Below are positions 50,844 to 57,714 of a stretch of DNA of 57,714 bases, in pieces. Every line of letters begins with the position of its first letter. Positions within the stretch are counted from its first letter, which is position 1. The notes beneath the pieces were generated by a model that had not been told where the DNA came from, did no database searches, and saw only the letters and a program-made list of their open reading frames with translations. The stretch comes from Dehalococcoidia bacterium (lineage in GTDB: Bacteria; Chloroflexota; Dehalococcoidia; SM23-28-2), in NCBI GenBank assembly GCA_020356025.1, contig CP070630.1:331210-388923 (forward strand). The letters run 5' to 3'. The translations under genes and the position numbers were made by a program.

Positions 50844-50875
50844 TCCCGCCCCAAAGGGATCCCGCTGGGGCGGGA
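50844..50875 (-). terminator. T-box terminator 1
   Basis: TCCCGCCCCA pairs perfectly with TGGGGCGGGA, followed by TTTGTATTT, after antiterminator module 1. Confidence 0.85.
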
Positions 50876-51098
50876 CGGTGCCACCCTTCTGCTCCAACCT
50901 GTCGGAGCCCTCCAAGCGCTCTAACGGGCGCTCCCGACCAGACCTACTGTGCGTGCAAGGCGTTCAGCCTGGCAACTCTGGGGCGAGTTCGAGGCTCCTT
51001 TGCTGCCGGGCTCTCACCTCATCCCGGTTCTCTTGAGCAGGGAGAAACCTCTATTACTCCCCTTCATCGCCTTTTCCACTTTTTTGGTTGTGAGCGCC

Positions 51099-51127
51099 AT
51101 TCTAGCAACGAAAATTGGCAGTGTCAA
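51099..51127 (-). promoter_or_regulatory. Consensus promoter of the BCAA operon
   Basis: Minus strand TTGACA (51127-51122), 17 bases, TAGAAT (51104-51099). The start is expected near 51092. It lies directly after the end of the reductase gene. Confidence 0.9.
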
Positions 51128-51144
51128 GCAAGATTATCTAATTC

Positions 51145-52341
51145 TTACCGTTTCAGGCCCTTCCTGAGCTTCTCGGCAGGCAAACTGTATCGGCTCCTGC
51201 GGGCGACGATGTCCCAGCCGTCCACCAGCCAGCCCAGCGGTCCCACCATTCTCAGCAAGCCCACGTAGGTCGTCTCGCCGCGGATGAGGCGGCAGAAGAG
51301 TCGCCAGAAGCGATCGCTGTACTGAAGGACGAAAGCATAGGGGTATGGCGCGTAGTGGAATGTATCCTGGAGTTTCCGTGATGCGATCAGCTCGGGCATG
51401 ATCTCGCGGTCAACAGCAGCCTGGTACGATGACAGATCGGCCGTCTGCTCCTCCAGATAGCGCATGATGGCCTCGGCGGCCAGGCGAGCGCTGAGGAAGG
51501 CGGTGTGGATGCCCTCGCCCGAGAGCGGGTCCACCAGGCCGGCGGCGTCGCCCAGGGTCACGGCTGGCCCGCGGGCGATGGGCGAGCCGGGGCGTCGCAG
51601 GGGGAGATGATGCCCGCGCAACTCGCTCAGCCTGTCGCTGGGCAGGCGATAGCGTTGGCACAGGTCAGCCAGGCGTCGCCGCAGGTGGGGCGCGAAGTGC
51701 CGCCAGGCGCCCACTCCCACGTTCAGGTGGTTGCCTTTGGGGAAGACCCAGCCGTAGCCGCCGGGGAGAGCCCCCAGGTCGAGGGCAACCGTGTCCTCCC
51801 AGCGATGCTCCACCGTCTCTTCCAACGGCACGTTTCTCTCCAGGCCCACCAGGAGATCGACGCGCGGCGCTGCACCCGTGCTTTGCCCCACGATGCCATT
51901 GGCCCCGTCCGCGCCGGCCAGCGCTCTCGCCGTGTAGTGGCCCTTGTCCGTGCGAACGGTCACCGTCCGCTCCGCCGCCTCCGCTGCTCGAACGGGTTCG
52001 CCGTCGTGGAACTGGGCCCCAGCAGCCGCCGCTTGCTCAGCGAGGAACAGGTCGAGGCGGTGGCGCTGGGTCATGAAGGTGAGGGGCTGGTCGGACCGGT
52101 GGCGGAAGGCTTTGCCCAGGCGGTAGGTGAAGCGCCCGGCAAAGATCGTCCTTTCGACCACCGGCGCCAGGTCGATGTCTAGGTGGGAAGCCGCCCGCAC
52201 GGTGACGGTACCACCGCAGGGCTTGTCGCGGGGGAAGCGGGCGCGGTCGAGGAGGAGCACCCGCACGCCTTGTCCGGCCAGCAGGCGAGCCAGGGTGCTG
52301 CCGGCGGGGCCAGCCCCCACGACGATGACGTCGTAGTCCAT
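51145..52341 (-). CDS. Geranylgeranyl-reductase-family FAD protein
   Basis: This 398-residue flavoprotein starts DYDVIVVGAGPAGSTLARLLAGQG (a dinucleotide-binding motif), then FPRDKPCGG, GADGANGIVG and VTLGDAAGLVDPLSGEGIHTAFLS. The C-P-C-G-like segment and the DAAG motif match the geranylgeranyl reductase/archaeal lipid reductase family. It may saturate isoprenoid chains of quinones or lipids. It is downstream of ilvE and the PH-domain gene on the same strand. Confidence 0.88.
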   Translation of the reverse strand: MDYDVIVVGAGPAGSTLARLLAGQGVRVLLLDRARFPRDKPCGGTVTVRAASHLDIDLAPVVERTIFAGRFTYRLGKAFRHRSDQPLTFMTQRHRLDLFLAEQAAAAGAQFHDGEPVRAAEAAERTVTVRTDKGHYTARALAGADGANGIVGQSTGAAPRVDLLVGLERNVPLEETVEHRWEDTVALDLGALPGGYGWVFPKGNHLNVGVGAWRHFAPHLRRRLADLCQRYRLPSDRLSELRGHHLPLRRPGSPIARGPAVTLGDAAGLVDPLSGEGIHTAFLSARLAAEAIMRYLEEQTADLSSYQAAVDREIMPELIASRKLQDTFHYAPYPYAFVLQYSDRFWRLFCRLIRGETTYVGLLRMVGPLGWLVDGWDIVARRSRYSLPAEKLRKGLKR

Positions 52342-52350
52342 GAAATCAGG

Positions 52351-53247
52351 TTAGGTGACGGCGATGGCGGCTGCAACCCAGAAGAGGCCCTGGAGCAAGG
52401 TCGCTCCCGCCAGCAGTAGGTAGGAGGCGGCTCGCTCCCACTTGTGGACGGCCAGGCCGGCCGCCAGGCTGACCGCCAGCAGGGCGAGGGCGGTGGCAGG
52501 AATCTGCAGCACCTCTCGCTTGGGCCTGAGCTCGGCCTGGCCCAGAGGTGGGAAGGCCAGGTTCAGCTCGTCGGCGAGGCCGGGGTAGACGGCGAAGACG
52601 AAGCCGAAGAGGGCCACGTTGGCCAGCACCGCGATGAGAGCCAGCGCCTGGCCGTAGCGGTCCAGCCAGAAGGGGTGGATTGCTACTAGAGGGTGCTCAG
52701 CCCTTTGCTCCGGCGCCTCCTCCGCTGCGGCTGCTTCGGAGCTCTGGAGGCGCTGCAGTTCCTTGGTGAAGCGAACGCTGTTCTCGGGCGAGATGGCATA
52801 AGAGCCAGATGACGTGACGATGTAGATCAACTCCCAGGGTGACTGATGGCAGGAGTAGAAGAGGACCTCGCCGATGCCCGGCGCGCTGCCTCGCCCGACG
52901 TGATAGGCCCACCAGTTGATCCCCTGAATCTCGGAGAAGTCGGCCTCCCGACCGGGAACAATGCGCTCGATTCGATTCAACGGGATGAACTGGCGAATGA
53001 ACCCCCAGCGTATCGATAGGCCCCTCTCGTCCAGGGCGTAGCTCATGGCCGAGCAAGCGTAGGTCCAGTAGGCGAAGATCGCCGCCAGGGCGAGGAGGAG
53101 GAAAGCGCTCCCGAAAGCAAGGAACTTGGCTGCCGAGGTAGCCCAAGGGCTGCCGAAAGCCATCAGCAGGGCCGCCAGGAGCAGCGCCAGCGCGACTATG
53201 GCGGCGCCGGTGGCCGTGCCGATCAGACGGGCAGGATGGTAGATCAC
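52351..53247 (-). CDS. PH-domain-containing membrane protein
   Basis: This protein of about 298 residues has two membrane helices at the start, a bacterial PH-like domain (YALDERGLSIRWGFIRQFIPLNRIERIV), WELIYIVTSSGSYAISPENSVRFTKEL and two or three helices at the end. The layout is that of YdbS/DUF304-type proteins. GTG at 53247 is chosen because the longer GTG start at 53298 would overlap ilvE without a ribosome site; this choice is uncertain. Confidence 0.7.
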   Translation of the reverse strand: MIYHPARLIGTATGAAIVALALLLAALLMAFGSPWATSAAKFLAFGSAFLLLALAAIFAYWTYACSAMSYALDERGLSIRWGFIRQFIPLNRIERIVPGREADFSEIQGINWWAYHVGRGSAPGIGEVLFYSCHQSPWELIYIVTSSGSYAISPENSVRFTKELQRLQSSEAAAAEEAPEQRAEHPLVAIHPFWLDRYGQALALIAVLANVALFGFVFAVYPGLADELNLAFPPLGQAELRPKREVLQIPATALALLAVSLAAGLAVHKWERAASYLLLAGATLLQGLFWVAAAIAVT

Positions 53248-53270
53248 CGCGGCGACGACGCCTCCATCTC

Positions 53271-54197
53271 CTATCTGGCGATGTGACAGGCTGTGCACCA
53301 GTGGGCGTACTTGCCGTTCTTGCCCCGCACCACTTCGAAGTAGAGGCGCTGAAGCTCGGCGGTGATCGGCCCCCGCTTGCCGTCGCCGACAGGCCGGCGG
53401 TCAACCTCGATCACCGGCGTCACGTGGGCGGCTGTGCCCGTCATGAAGCACTCGTCGGCCAGGTAGAGCTCGCTGCGGTCGATGGGCCGCTCGATCGTCT
53501 CGAGGCCCATTTCCTCGCGCGCCAGGGTGATGGCGGTGTCGCGGGTTATGCCCACTAGGATGTTCGACCACACCGGCGGGGTGATGAGACGGCCGCCCTC
53601 GACGATGAAGATGTTCTCGCCGCTGCCCTCCGAGACGTTGCCGTCCTCGTTAAGTATGATCGCCTCGTCGTAGCCGTGCTCCACTGCCTCCGTCTTGGCC
53701 AGGGCCGAGTTCACGTAGATGCCGTTGACCTTGGCTCGGGCCGGGATGCTCGTATCCTCTATCCGCCGCCAGGAAGAGGTGCCGCAGCGGGCCCCCTTCT
53801 CGATGTCCAGATAGGGGCCGAAGGGGATGACGAAGATCAGGAAGTCGTCCTCCAGTTCGTGCAGGCGCACGCCCAGCGCCTCCGCGCTCTTGTAGACGAT
53901 AGGCCGAATGTACACGTCCTCCTGATAGCCGCACATCTCCACCAGCCGCACGGTGATATCGCATAGCTCGTCAATGGCGTAGGGAAAGTCCAGCCTGAGC
54001 ACACGGCAGCTCTGGTGCAGGCGCCGGTAGTGGTCGGCCAGGCGGAAGATGTAGGCTTGCTTTTCCTCTTCGTTCCAGTTGCCGCGGATCCCCTCGAATA
54101 CAGCGGTGCCGTAGTTGAAGGCGTGCGTCTTCACGCTGATCTTGGCCTCGGCCAGCGGGACGAACTGCTTCTGAAAGTAGGCATAGGGCGTGACCAT
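53271..54197 (-). CDS. ilvE: Branched-chain amino acid aminotransferase
   Basis: This 308-residue class IV PLP enzyme has YGTAVFEGIRGNW, RARAKVNGIYVNSALAKTEA (with the PLP Lys in the AKVNG part), GYDEAIILNEDGNVSEGSGENIF and ITRDTAITLARE. It transfers the amino group to the branched 2-oxo acids made by the T-box operon. It has its own promoter. A CCCTC/GAGGG hairpin covers the ribosome site. Confidence 0.95.
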   Translation of the reverse strand: MVTPYAYFQKQFVPLAEAKISVKTHAFNYGTAVFEGIRGNWNEEEKQAYIFRLADHYRRLHQSCRVLRLDFPYAIDELCDITVRLVEMCGYQEDVYIRPIVYKSAEALGVRLHELEDDFLIFVIPFGPYLDIEKGARCGTSSWRRIEDTSIPARAKVNGIYVNSALAKTEAVEHGYDEAIILNEDGNVSEGSGENIFIVEGGRLITPPVWSNILVGITRDTAITLAREEMGLETIERPIDRSELYLADECFMTGTAAHVTPVIEVDRRPVGDGKRGPITAELQRLYFEVVRGKNGKYAHWCTACHIAR

Positions 54198-54231
54198 AGC
54201 AAAAGCCCTCCTTTCGAGGGGAGTTGCGCTA

Positions 54232-54259
54232 ATTATAGCAGTCTGAGGTTCGAATACAA
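54232..54259 (-). promoter_or_regulatory. Promoter of ilvE
   Basis: Minus strand TTGTAT (54259-54254), 16 bases, TATAAT (54237-54232). Confidence 0.7.
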
Positions 54260-54276
54260 CCCCTGGCCGGGCCGCA

Positions 54277-54306
54277 TTGACCCTGCCAGCCCGCGCGCGC
54301 TATCTT
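54277..54306 (+). promoter_or_regulatory. Promoter of the MBL-gcv operon
   Basis: TTGACC (54277-54282), 18 bases, TATCTT (54301-54306). The leader would be about 12 bases. No glycine riboswitch is seen. Confidence 0.6.
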
Positions 54307-54324
54307 GGATGTGGGTCGTCTGCC

Positions 54325-55170
54325 ATGAGCGATTGGTTCCGTCTGGGCGACTACGATCTTCTGGTCGTGAGCGATGGCGTCCTCCGCCTGGACGCGGGCG
54401 CCGTCTTTGGCGTCACGCCGCGCGTCATGTGGGAGCCCCTGGTGGAGCCACTCGATGAGGAGCACAGCCTGCCCGTCGGCCTCAACTGCCTCCTCGTGCG
54501 CTCGCAGGACAAGCTGATGCTGGTGGAGACGGGCGTAGGCAACAAAGCGACCCGCGTCCCCCGCGGCTCCGGCGTCGCTCAGGCGGGAACGCTGGTCGAG
54601 GACATGGCCCGTCACGGCATCCGGCCCGAGGATGTGGACATCGTCATCAACACCCACCTCCACTTCGACCACTGCGGCGGCAACACTACCTACCGCGATG
54701 GCAAGTTGGCGCTCACCTTCCCCCGCGCCCGCTACTTCCTCCAGAAGGGCGAGTGGGAGGAAGCCAAAAACCCCAACGAGCGCACGCGCGCCAGCTACCT
54801 TCCCGAGAATCTGGAGCCCCTGGCCGACAGCGGCCAGCTAGAGCTGGTGGACGGCGAGGCGGAGGTGATCAAGGGCGTGCGCATTCTGCCCGCTCCCGGT
54901 CACACCGCCCATCATGCCACGGTGGAGGTGACCTCCGCTGGCCGGACGGCCGTCTACATCGGCGACATCGTCCAGCATCCGCTGATGCTGGAGCGCCTGG
55001 CCTGGATATCTTCCTTCGATGAACTGCCCCTGGTCTCGCTGGAGACGAAGAAGCGTATCCTGGAGCGGGCGATAGTCGAGAAAGATCTGTTGGTCTGCGT
55101 GCACTGCCCGCCGCCGGGCCTCGGGCACCTGCGGCTGGTGGACGGCAAACGGAAGTGGGATGCGTCATGA
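54325..55170 (+). CDS. Metallo-beta-lactamase-fold hydrolase
   Basis: This protein of 281 residues has the zinc motif NTHLHFDHCGGN, PGHTAHHATVEV, YIGDIVQHP and VCVHCPPPG. The type is the large class of cytoplasmic MBL hydrolases acting on lactones or esters. ATG at 54325 is used. Its stop overlaps the gcvT start (ATGA), so it is probably co-expressed with glycine cleavage; why is unclear. Confidence 0.9.
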   Translation: MSDWFRLGDYDLLVVSDGVLRLDAGAVFGVTPRVMWEPLVEPLDEEHSLPVGLNCLLVRSQDKLMLVETGVGNKATRVPRGSGVAQAGTLVEDMARHGIRPEDVDIVINTHLHFDHCGGNTTYRDGKLALTFPRARYFLQKGEWEEAKNPNERTRASYLPENLEPLADSGQLELVDGEAEVIKGVRILPAPGHTAHHATVEVTSAGRTAVYIGDIVQHPLMLERLAWISSFDELPLVSLETKKRILERAIVEKDLLVCVHCPPPGLGHLRLVDGKRKWDAS

Positions 55171-56279
55171 GCGACGGCCAGGCCATCACCCTCCGCCGTA
55201 CTGCCCTCTACGATCAGCACCTCGCTCTCGGTGGGCGCATGGTCCCCTTCGCCGGCTGGGAGATGCCCATCCAGTACAAGGGCATCGTCGAGGAGCACCA
55301 CGCCGTTCGCCAGCGGGTCGGCGTGTTCGATGTCTCCCACATGGGCCGCCTGGAGGTGACCGGCCCCCAGGCCGCTTCTTTCCTGCGCGGCCTGGTGACC
55401 TACGATGTCGCTGGGCTGGAGGCGGGCAAAGGCCACTACGCCCTCGTCTGCCAGGAGGACGGGGGCATCCTGGACGACGTGTTCGTCTTCCGCTTGGCCG
55501 ACGAGCGCTTTCTGATGGTGGTCAACTCCGCCAGCGCCGATAAGATCCACGACTGGATCCGACAGCATCTCCACTCATCGCTGCAGGTCACAGTGGAGGA
55601 TCGCCAGGCGCAAACGGTCATGGTCGCCCTTCAAGGCCCCGATGCGCAGCGCTATCTGGCTCGCCTCGTGCCGTCTCTGGCCGAGGGCCTGGGCCGCCAG
55701 CGCAGCGCCGAGGTGTCCCTGGCAGGCGTTACCGTTTTCTTCTCCCGCACCGGTTACACGGGCGAGGACGGCGTCGAGATCATACTGCCGTCCGCCGCTG
55801 GCATCATCCTCTGGCGGTGGTTCGTCGAGCACGGCGTCCAGCCCTGCGGCCTGGGCGCCCGCGACAGCCTGCGTCTGGAGGCGGCCCTCCCCCTCTACGG
55901 CAACGACATCGATGCGACCACCAACCCCTTCGAGGCCGGCCTCGGGTGGGTCCTGACCCTCGACGATGGTGCCGATTTCATCGGTCGGGGTGCCCTCCTG
56001 CGCATCCGCGAGGCGGGCGTCCAGCGGCACCTGGCTTGTCTCAAGGCCCAGGAGCGAGGCGTCATGCGAGCGGGCTACCCCGTCTCGCATTCTGGCCGCC
56101 AAGTGGGCGAGCTGACCAGCGGCGGCTTTTCGCCGACACTGGGGGTCAGCATCGGCATGGTCTACCTGCCCACCGAGTTGGCCGGTGTGGACACGGAGCT
56201 CGACGTGGACATACGGGGCAAGCCCCTGCGGACGCAGGTGGTCAAGCGGCCATTCTACAAGCGGCCAAAGTCGAGCTAG
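55167..56279 (+). CDS. gcvT: Aminomethyltransferase GcvT (glycine cleavage T protein)
   Basis: This 370-residue protein binds tetrahydrofolate and releases ammonia from the aminomethyl-lipoate. It has MVPFAGWEMPIQYKGIVEEH, VFDVSHMGRLEVTG, FFSRTGYTGEDGVEI, GARDSLRLEAALPLYGNDID and FIGRGALL. The ATG overlaps the stop of the MBL gene. Confidence 0.95.
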   Translation: MSDGQAITLRRTALYDQHLALGGRMVPFAGWEMPIQYKGIVEEHHAVRQRVGVFDVSHMGRLEVTGPQAASFLRGLVTYDVAGLEAGKGHYALVCQEDGGILDDVFVFRLADERFLMVVNSASADKIHDWIRQHLHSSLQVTVEDRQAQTVMVALQGPDAQRYLARLVPSLAEGLGRQRSAEVSLAGVTVFFSRTGYTGEDGVEIILPSAAGIILWRWFVEHGVQPCGLGARDSLRLEAALPLYGNDIDATTNPFEAGLGWVLTLDDGADFIGRGALLRIREAGVQRHLACLKAQERGVMRAGYPVSHSGRQVGELTSGGFSPTLGVSIGMVYLPTELAGVDTELDVDIRGKPLRTQVVKRPFYKRPKSS

Positions 56280-56292
56280 CCCCCACGCTCCA

Positions 56293-56321
56293 TTGACTTG
56301 CCCCTCGCCCGACGCTAATCT
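56293..56321 (+). promoter_or_regulatory. Internal promoter before gcvH
   Basis: TTGACT (56293-56298), 17 bases, TAATCT (56316-56321), within the 71-bp gap between gcvT and gcvH. Confidence 0.55.
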
Positions 56322-56350
56322 TGGGCTTATCAGTCCAGAGGAGAAGAGCC

Positions 56351-56743
56351 ATGCCCAGCCCTAGCGACCGTCGCTACACCAAGGAGCACGAGTGGGTGCG
56401 TGTCGAGGATGACCTTGGCACCGTCGGCATCACCGACTACGCTCAGGACCAGCTTGGCGACCTTGTCTATCTGGACCTGCCATCGTCGGGGACGCAGGTC
56501 AAGCAGCTCGACAAGCTGGGCGAAATCGAGTCGGTGAAGGCCGTCTCCGATCTCTACTCGCCCGTCAGCGGGGAACTGGTGGAGGTCAACCAGGAGGTCG
56601 TCGACAGGCCGGAGCTGGTGAACCAGTCGCCCTACGGGCAGGGCTGGCTTGTGCGCCTGCGCCTGGCCGACCCCGCCGAGGTGGACGGCCTCCTCACCGC
56701 CGAGCAGTACGACGAGCTGATAGCGCAAGCTCAGGAGACATGA
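56351..56743 (+). CDS. gcvH: Glycine cleavage H protein
   Basis: This 130-residue lipoyl carrier has RRYTKEHEWVRVE, VGITDYAQDQLGDLVYLDLP and the lipoylated Lys in GEIESVKAVSDLYSP, with the NQSPYGQGW strand near the end. It shuttles the aminomethyl group between P and T proteins. GAGGAGAAG precedes the ATG. Confidence 0.97.
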   Translation: MPSPSDRRYTKEHEWVRVEDDLGTVGITDYAQDQLGDLVYLDLPSSGTQVKQLDKLGEIESVKAVSDLYSPVSGELVEVNQEVVDRPELVNQSPYGQGWLVRLRLADPAEVDGLLTAEQYDELIAQAQET

Positions 56744-57714
56744 CGCTTCCCTACATCGCCAACACTGAGACTGACCGCCAGGCCATGCTGGCCGCCATCG
56801 GCGTGGCCTCGGTCGAGGAGTTGTTCGCCGATATCCCGTCGGAATTCCGTGCCGGCGAGCTGGGCCTGCCGGCCGCTCTCTCGGAGCAGGAGCTGATCCG
56901 TCAGCTATCGGCCCTGGCCGAACGCAACCAGCCGGTCGACAGCATGCCTTGCTTCCTGGGCGGCGGCGCCTATCGGCACTTCATCCCCAGCGTGGTCGGC
57001 GAGGTCATCGGCCGCAGCGAGTACGCCACCGCCTATACCCCCTACCAGGCGGAGATCAGCCAGGGCTCCCTCCAGACCGCCTTCGAGTTCCAGTCGATGG
57101 TCTGCGAGCTGACGGCCATGGATGTGGCCAACGCCGGCATGTACGACGGCGCCAGCGCCCTGGCCGAGGCCTGCCTGATGGCCGCTGGCGTGACCGGCCG
57201 TCGGCGCATCGCCCTCCTTTCTACCGTTCACCCCCACTGTCAGGCGGTGGTGCGCACCTACGCCTTCGGCCGCGACCTGGCGGTGGACGTGCTGCCGCCC
57301 GACGCTCTCGCCCTCAGCGAGGAGCATGCCTGCCTGGCCGTCCAGCAGCCCAATTTCTTCGGCTATCTCCTGCCCGACGTCGAGGCGGTGGGGAGGGCAG
57401 CCCATGAGACGGGAGCTCTTCTCGTTGTGTCCGCAGACCCTATATCGCTGGGCCTGTTCCGGCCCCCCGGCGAATACGGAGCCGATGTCGTGGTGGGCGA
57501 TGGCCAATCGCTGGGCAGCCCCCTGAACTTCGGCGGGCCCTATCTGGGCCTCTTCGCCTGCCGCCAGCAGTATCTGCGCCAGATGCCGGGCCGAATCATC
57601 GGCCGAACCAGCGATGCCCAGGGACGCACTGGCTACGTCCTCACCCTCCAGACCCGCGAGCAGCACATTCGCCGCGAGAGGGCCTCGTCCAACATCTGCA
57701 CCAGCCAGCAGCTC
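56740..57714 (+). CDS. gcvPA: Glycine dehydrogenase (decarboxylating) subunit 1, cut by window end
   Basis: The first 325 codons are seen. It begins MTLPYIANTETDRQAML and has FLGGGAYRHFIPSVV, TAYTPYQAEISQGSLQ, NAGMYDGASALAEACLMA and DGQSLGSPLNFGGPYLG, the pattern of the split P-protein A subunit. It decarboxylates glycine with the B subunit, expected just beyond. The start overlaps the gcvH stop (ATGA). Confidence 0.95.
   Translation, partial: MTLPYIANTETDRQAMLAAIGVASVEELFADIPSEFRAGELGLPAALSEQELIRQLSALAERNQPVDSMPCFLGGGAYRHFIPSVVGEVIGRSEYATAYTPYQAEISQGSLQTAFEFQSMVCELTAMDVANAGMYDGASALAEACLMAAGVTGRRRIALLSTVHPHCQAVVRTYAFGRDLAVDVLPPDALALSEEHACLAVQQPNFFGYLLPDVEAVGRAAHETGALLVVSADPISLGLFRPPGEYGADVVVGDGQSLGSPLNFGGPYLGLFACRQQYLRQMPGRIIGRTSDAQGRTGYVLTLQTREQHIRRERASSNICTSQQL

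Larger units (their letters stand above)
50747..51092 (-). promoter_or_regulatory. Leu T-box leader with two antiterminator modules
   Basis: Read on the minus strand, Stem I has GATGAAGGGGAGTAATAGAGG and AGAACCGGGATGAGGTGAG, and a specifier-loop GAA-CTC-G giving CUC (Leu) at 50985-50987. A CGGGAGCGCCCGTTA stem II/III-type element follows. Then come two T-box boxes: AGAAGGGTGGCACCG (50890-50876) and AGAAGGGTGGTACCGCG (50802-50786), each followed by its own terminator. Uncharged tRNA-Leu should favour read-through into ilvD. The bulge reads TGGC in module 1 and TGGT in module 2. Confidence 0.92.

Noticed and set aside
54200-54330. Glycine riboswitch before the gcv genes
   Set aside because: No tandem glycine-aptamer motifs are seen and the leader is only about 12 bases.
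56905-57666. Long minus-strand frame opposite gcvPA (253 codons)
   Set aside because: It is an antisense frame kept open by codon bias. The plus strand encodes a clear GcvPA with family motifs.

Overview
The window is GC-rich bacterial chromosome, densely coded and mostly on the minus strand. Five acyl-CoA dehydrogenase paralogues, a geranylgeranyl-reductase-type flavoprotein, a Leu T-box over a long ilv-leu-cimA operon, short or absent 5' leaders and the PT-linker/GWN-repeat exported protein are together most consistent with a Chloroflexota genome, perhaps of the Dehalococcoidia type. That placement is an inference from gene content; no rRNA is present to anchor it. There are no CRISPR arrays, no intact insertion sequences and no prophage.

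Layout. Positions 1-3575 hold cell-surface genes: the end of an FG-GAP repeat protein, then a TasA/CalY-like protein, a SipW-type signal peptidase and a DUF2341 protein. Positions 3587-5791 hold YqeK-like and HIT nucleotide-metabolism genes and a secreted repeat protein. Positions 5965-17379 are an acyl-CoA catabolism cluster on the minus strand, headed by a TetR regulator with a visible promoter and operator. Positions 17515-20812 hold a DUF72 gene, a Tad-like VWA protein preceded by a c-di-GMP-I (GEMM) riboswitch, a decayed copy of the DUF72 3' end and two tRNA-Ser genes. Positions 20825-30247 are housekeeping (mnmA, rsfS, ndk, tsaB, tsaE, thiL) plus a GGDEF/HD-GYP c-di-GMP enzyme and a D-2-hydroxyacid dehydrogenase. 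Positions 30254-37756 hold gyrA with a histone-H1-like tail, a cyclic-nucleotide-binding protein, an ABC exporter, a TPR protein, tRNA-Pro, a zinc-ribbon gene and a tiny secreted peptide with its own terminator. Positions 37777-51127 are one branched-chain amino acid operon in the order ilvD-ilvB-ilvN-ilvC-leuA-leuC-MBL-leuD-membrane gene-leuB-cimA, read from a consensus promoter through a T-box leader. Positions 51145-54197 hold ilvE, a PH-domain membrane protein and a reductase. Positions 54325-57714 hold a metallo-beta-lactamase hydrolase and gcvT-gcvH-gcvPA, the last cut by the window end.

How it fits together. The BCAA operon can make Val, Leu and Ile. CimA supplies 2-oxobutyrate by the citramalate route, and no threonine deaminase is visible. 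IlvE, the closing transaminase, has its own promoter. The T-box has one Leu-type (CUC) Stem I but two antiterminator-terminator modules. The acyl-CoA genes carry two recognisable promoters, so TetR probably controls only the upper part directly.

The most unusual signals are regulatory. A bipartite element (14 bases, exactly 13 spacer bases, 6 bases) lies upstream of both exported-protein loci, the CalY/SipW cassette and the Tad-like VWA gene. The second locus also carries the c-di-GMP-I riboswitch, and a c-di-GMP phosphodiesterase-type gene lies about 6 kb away.
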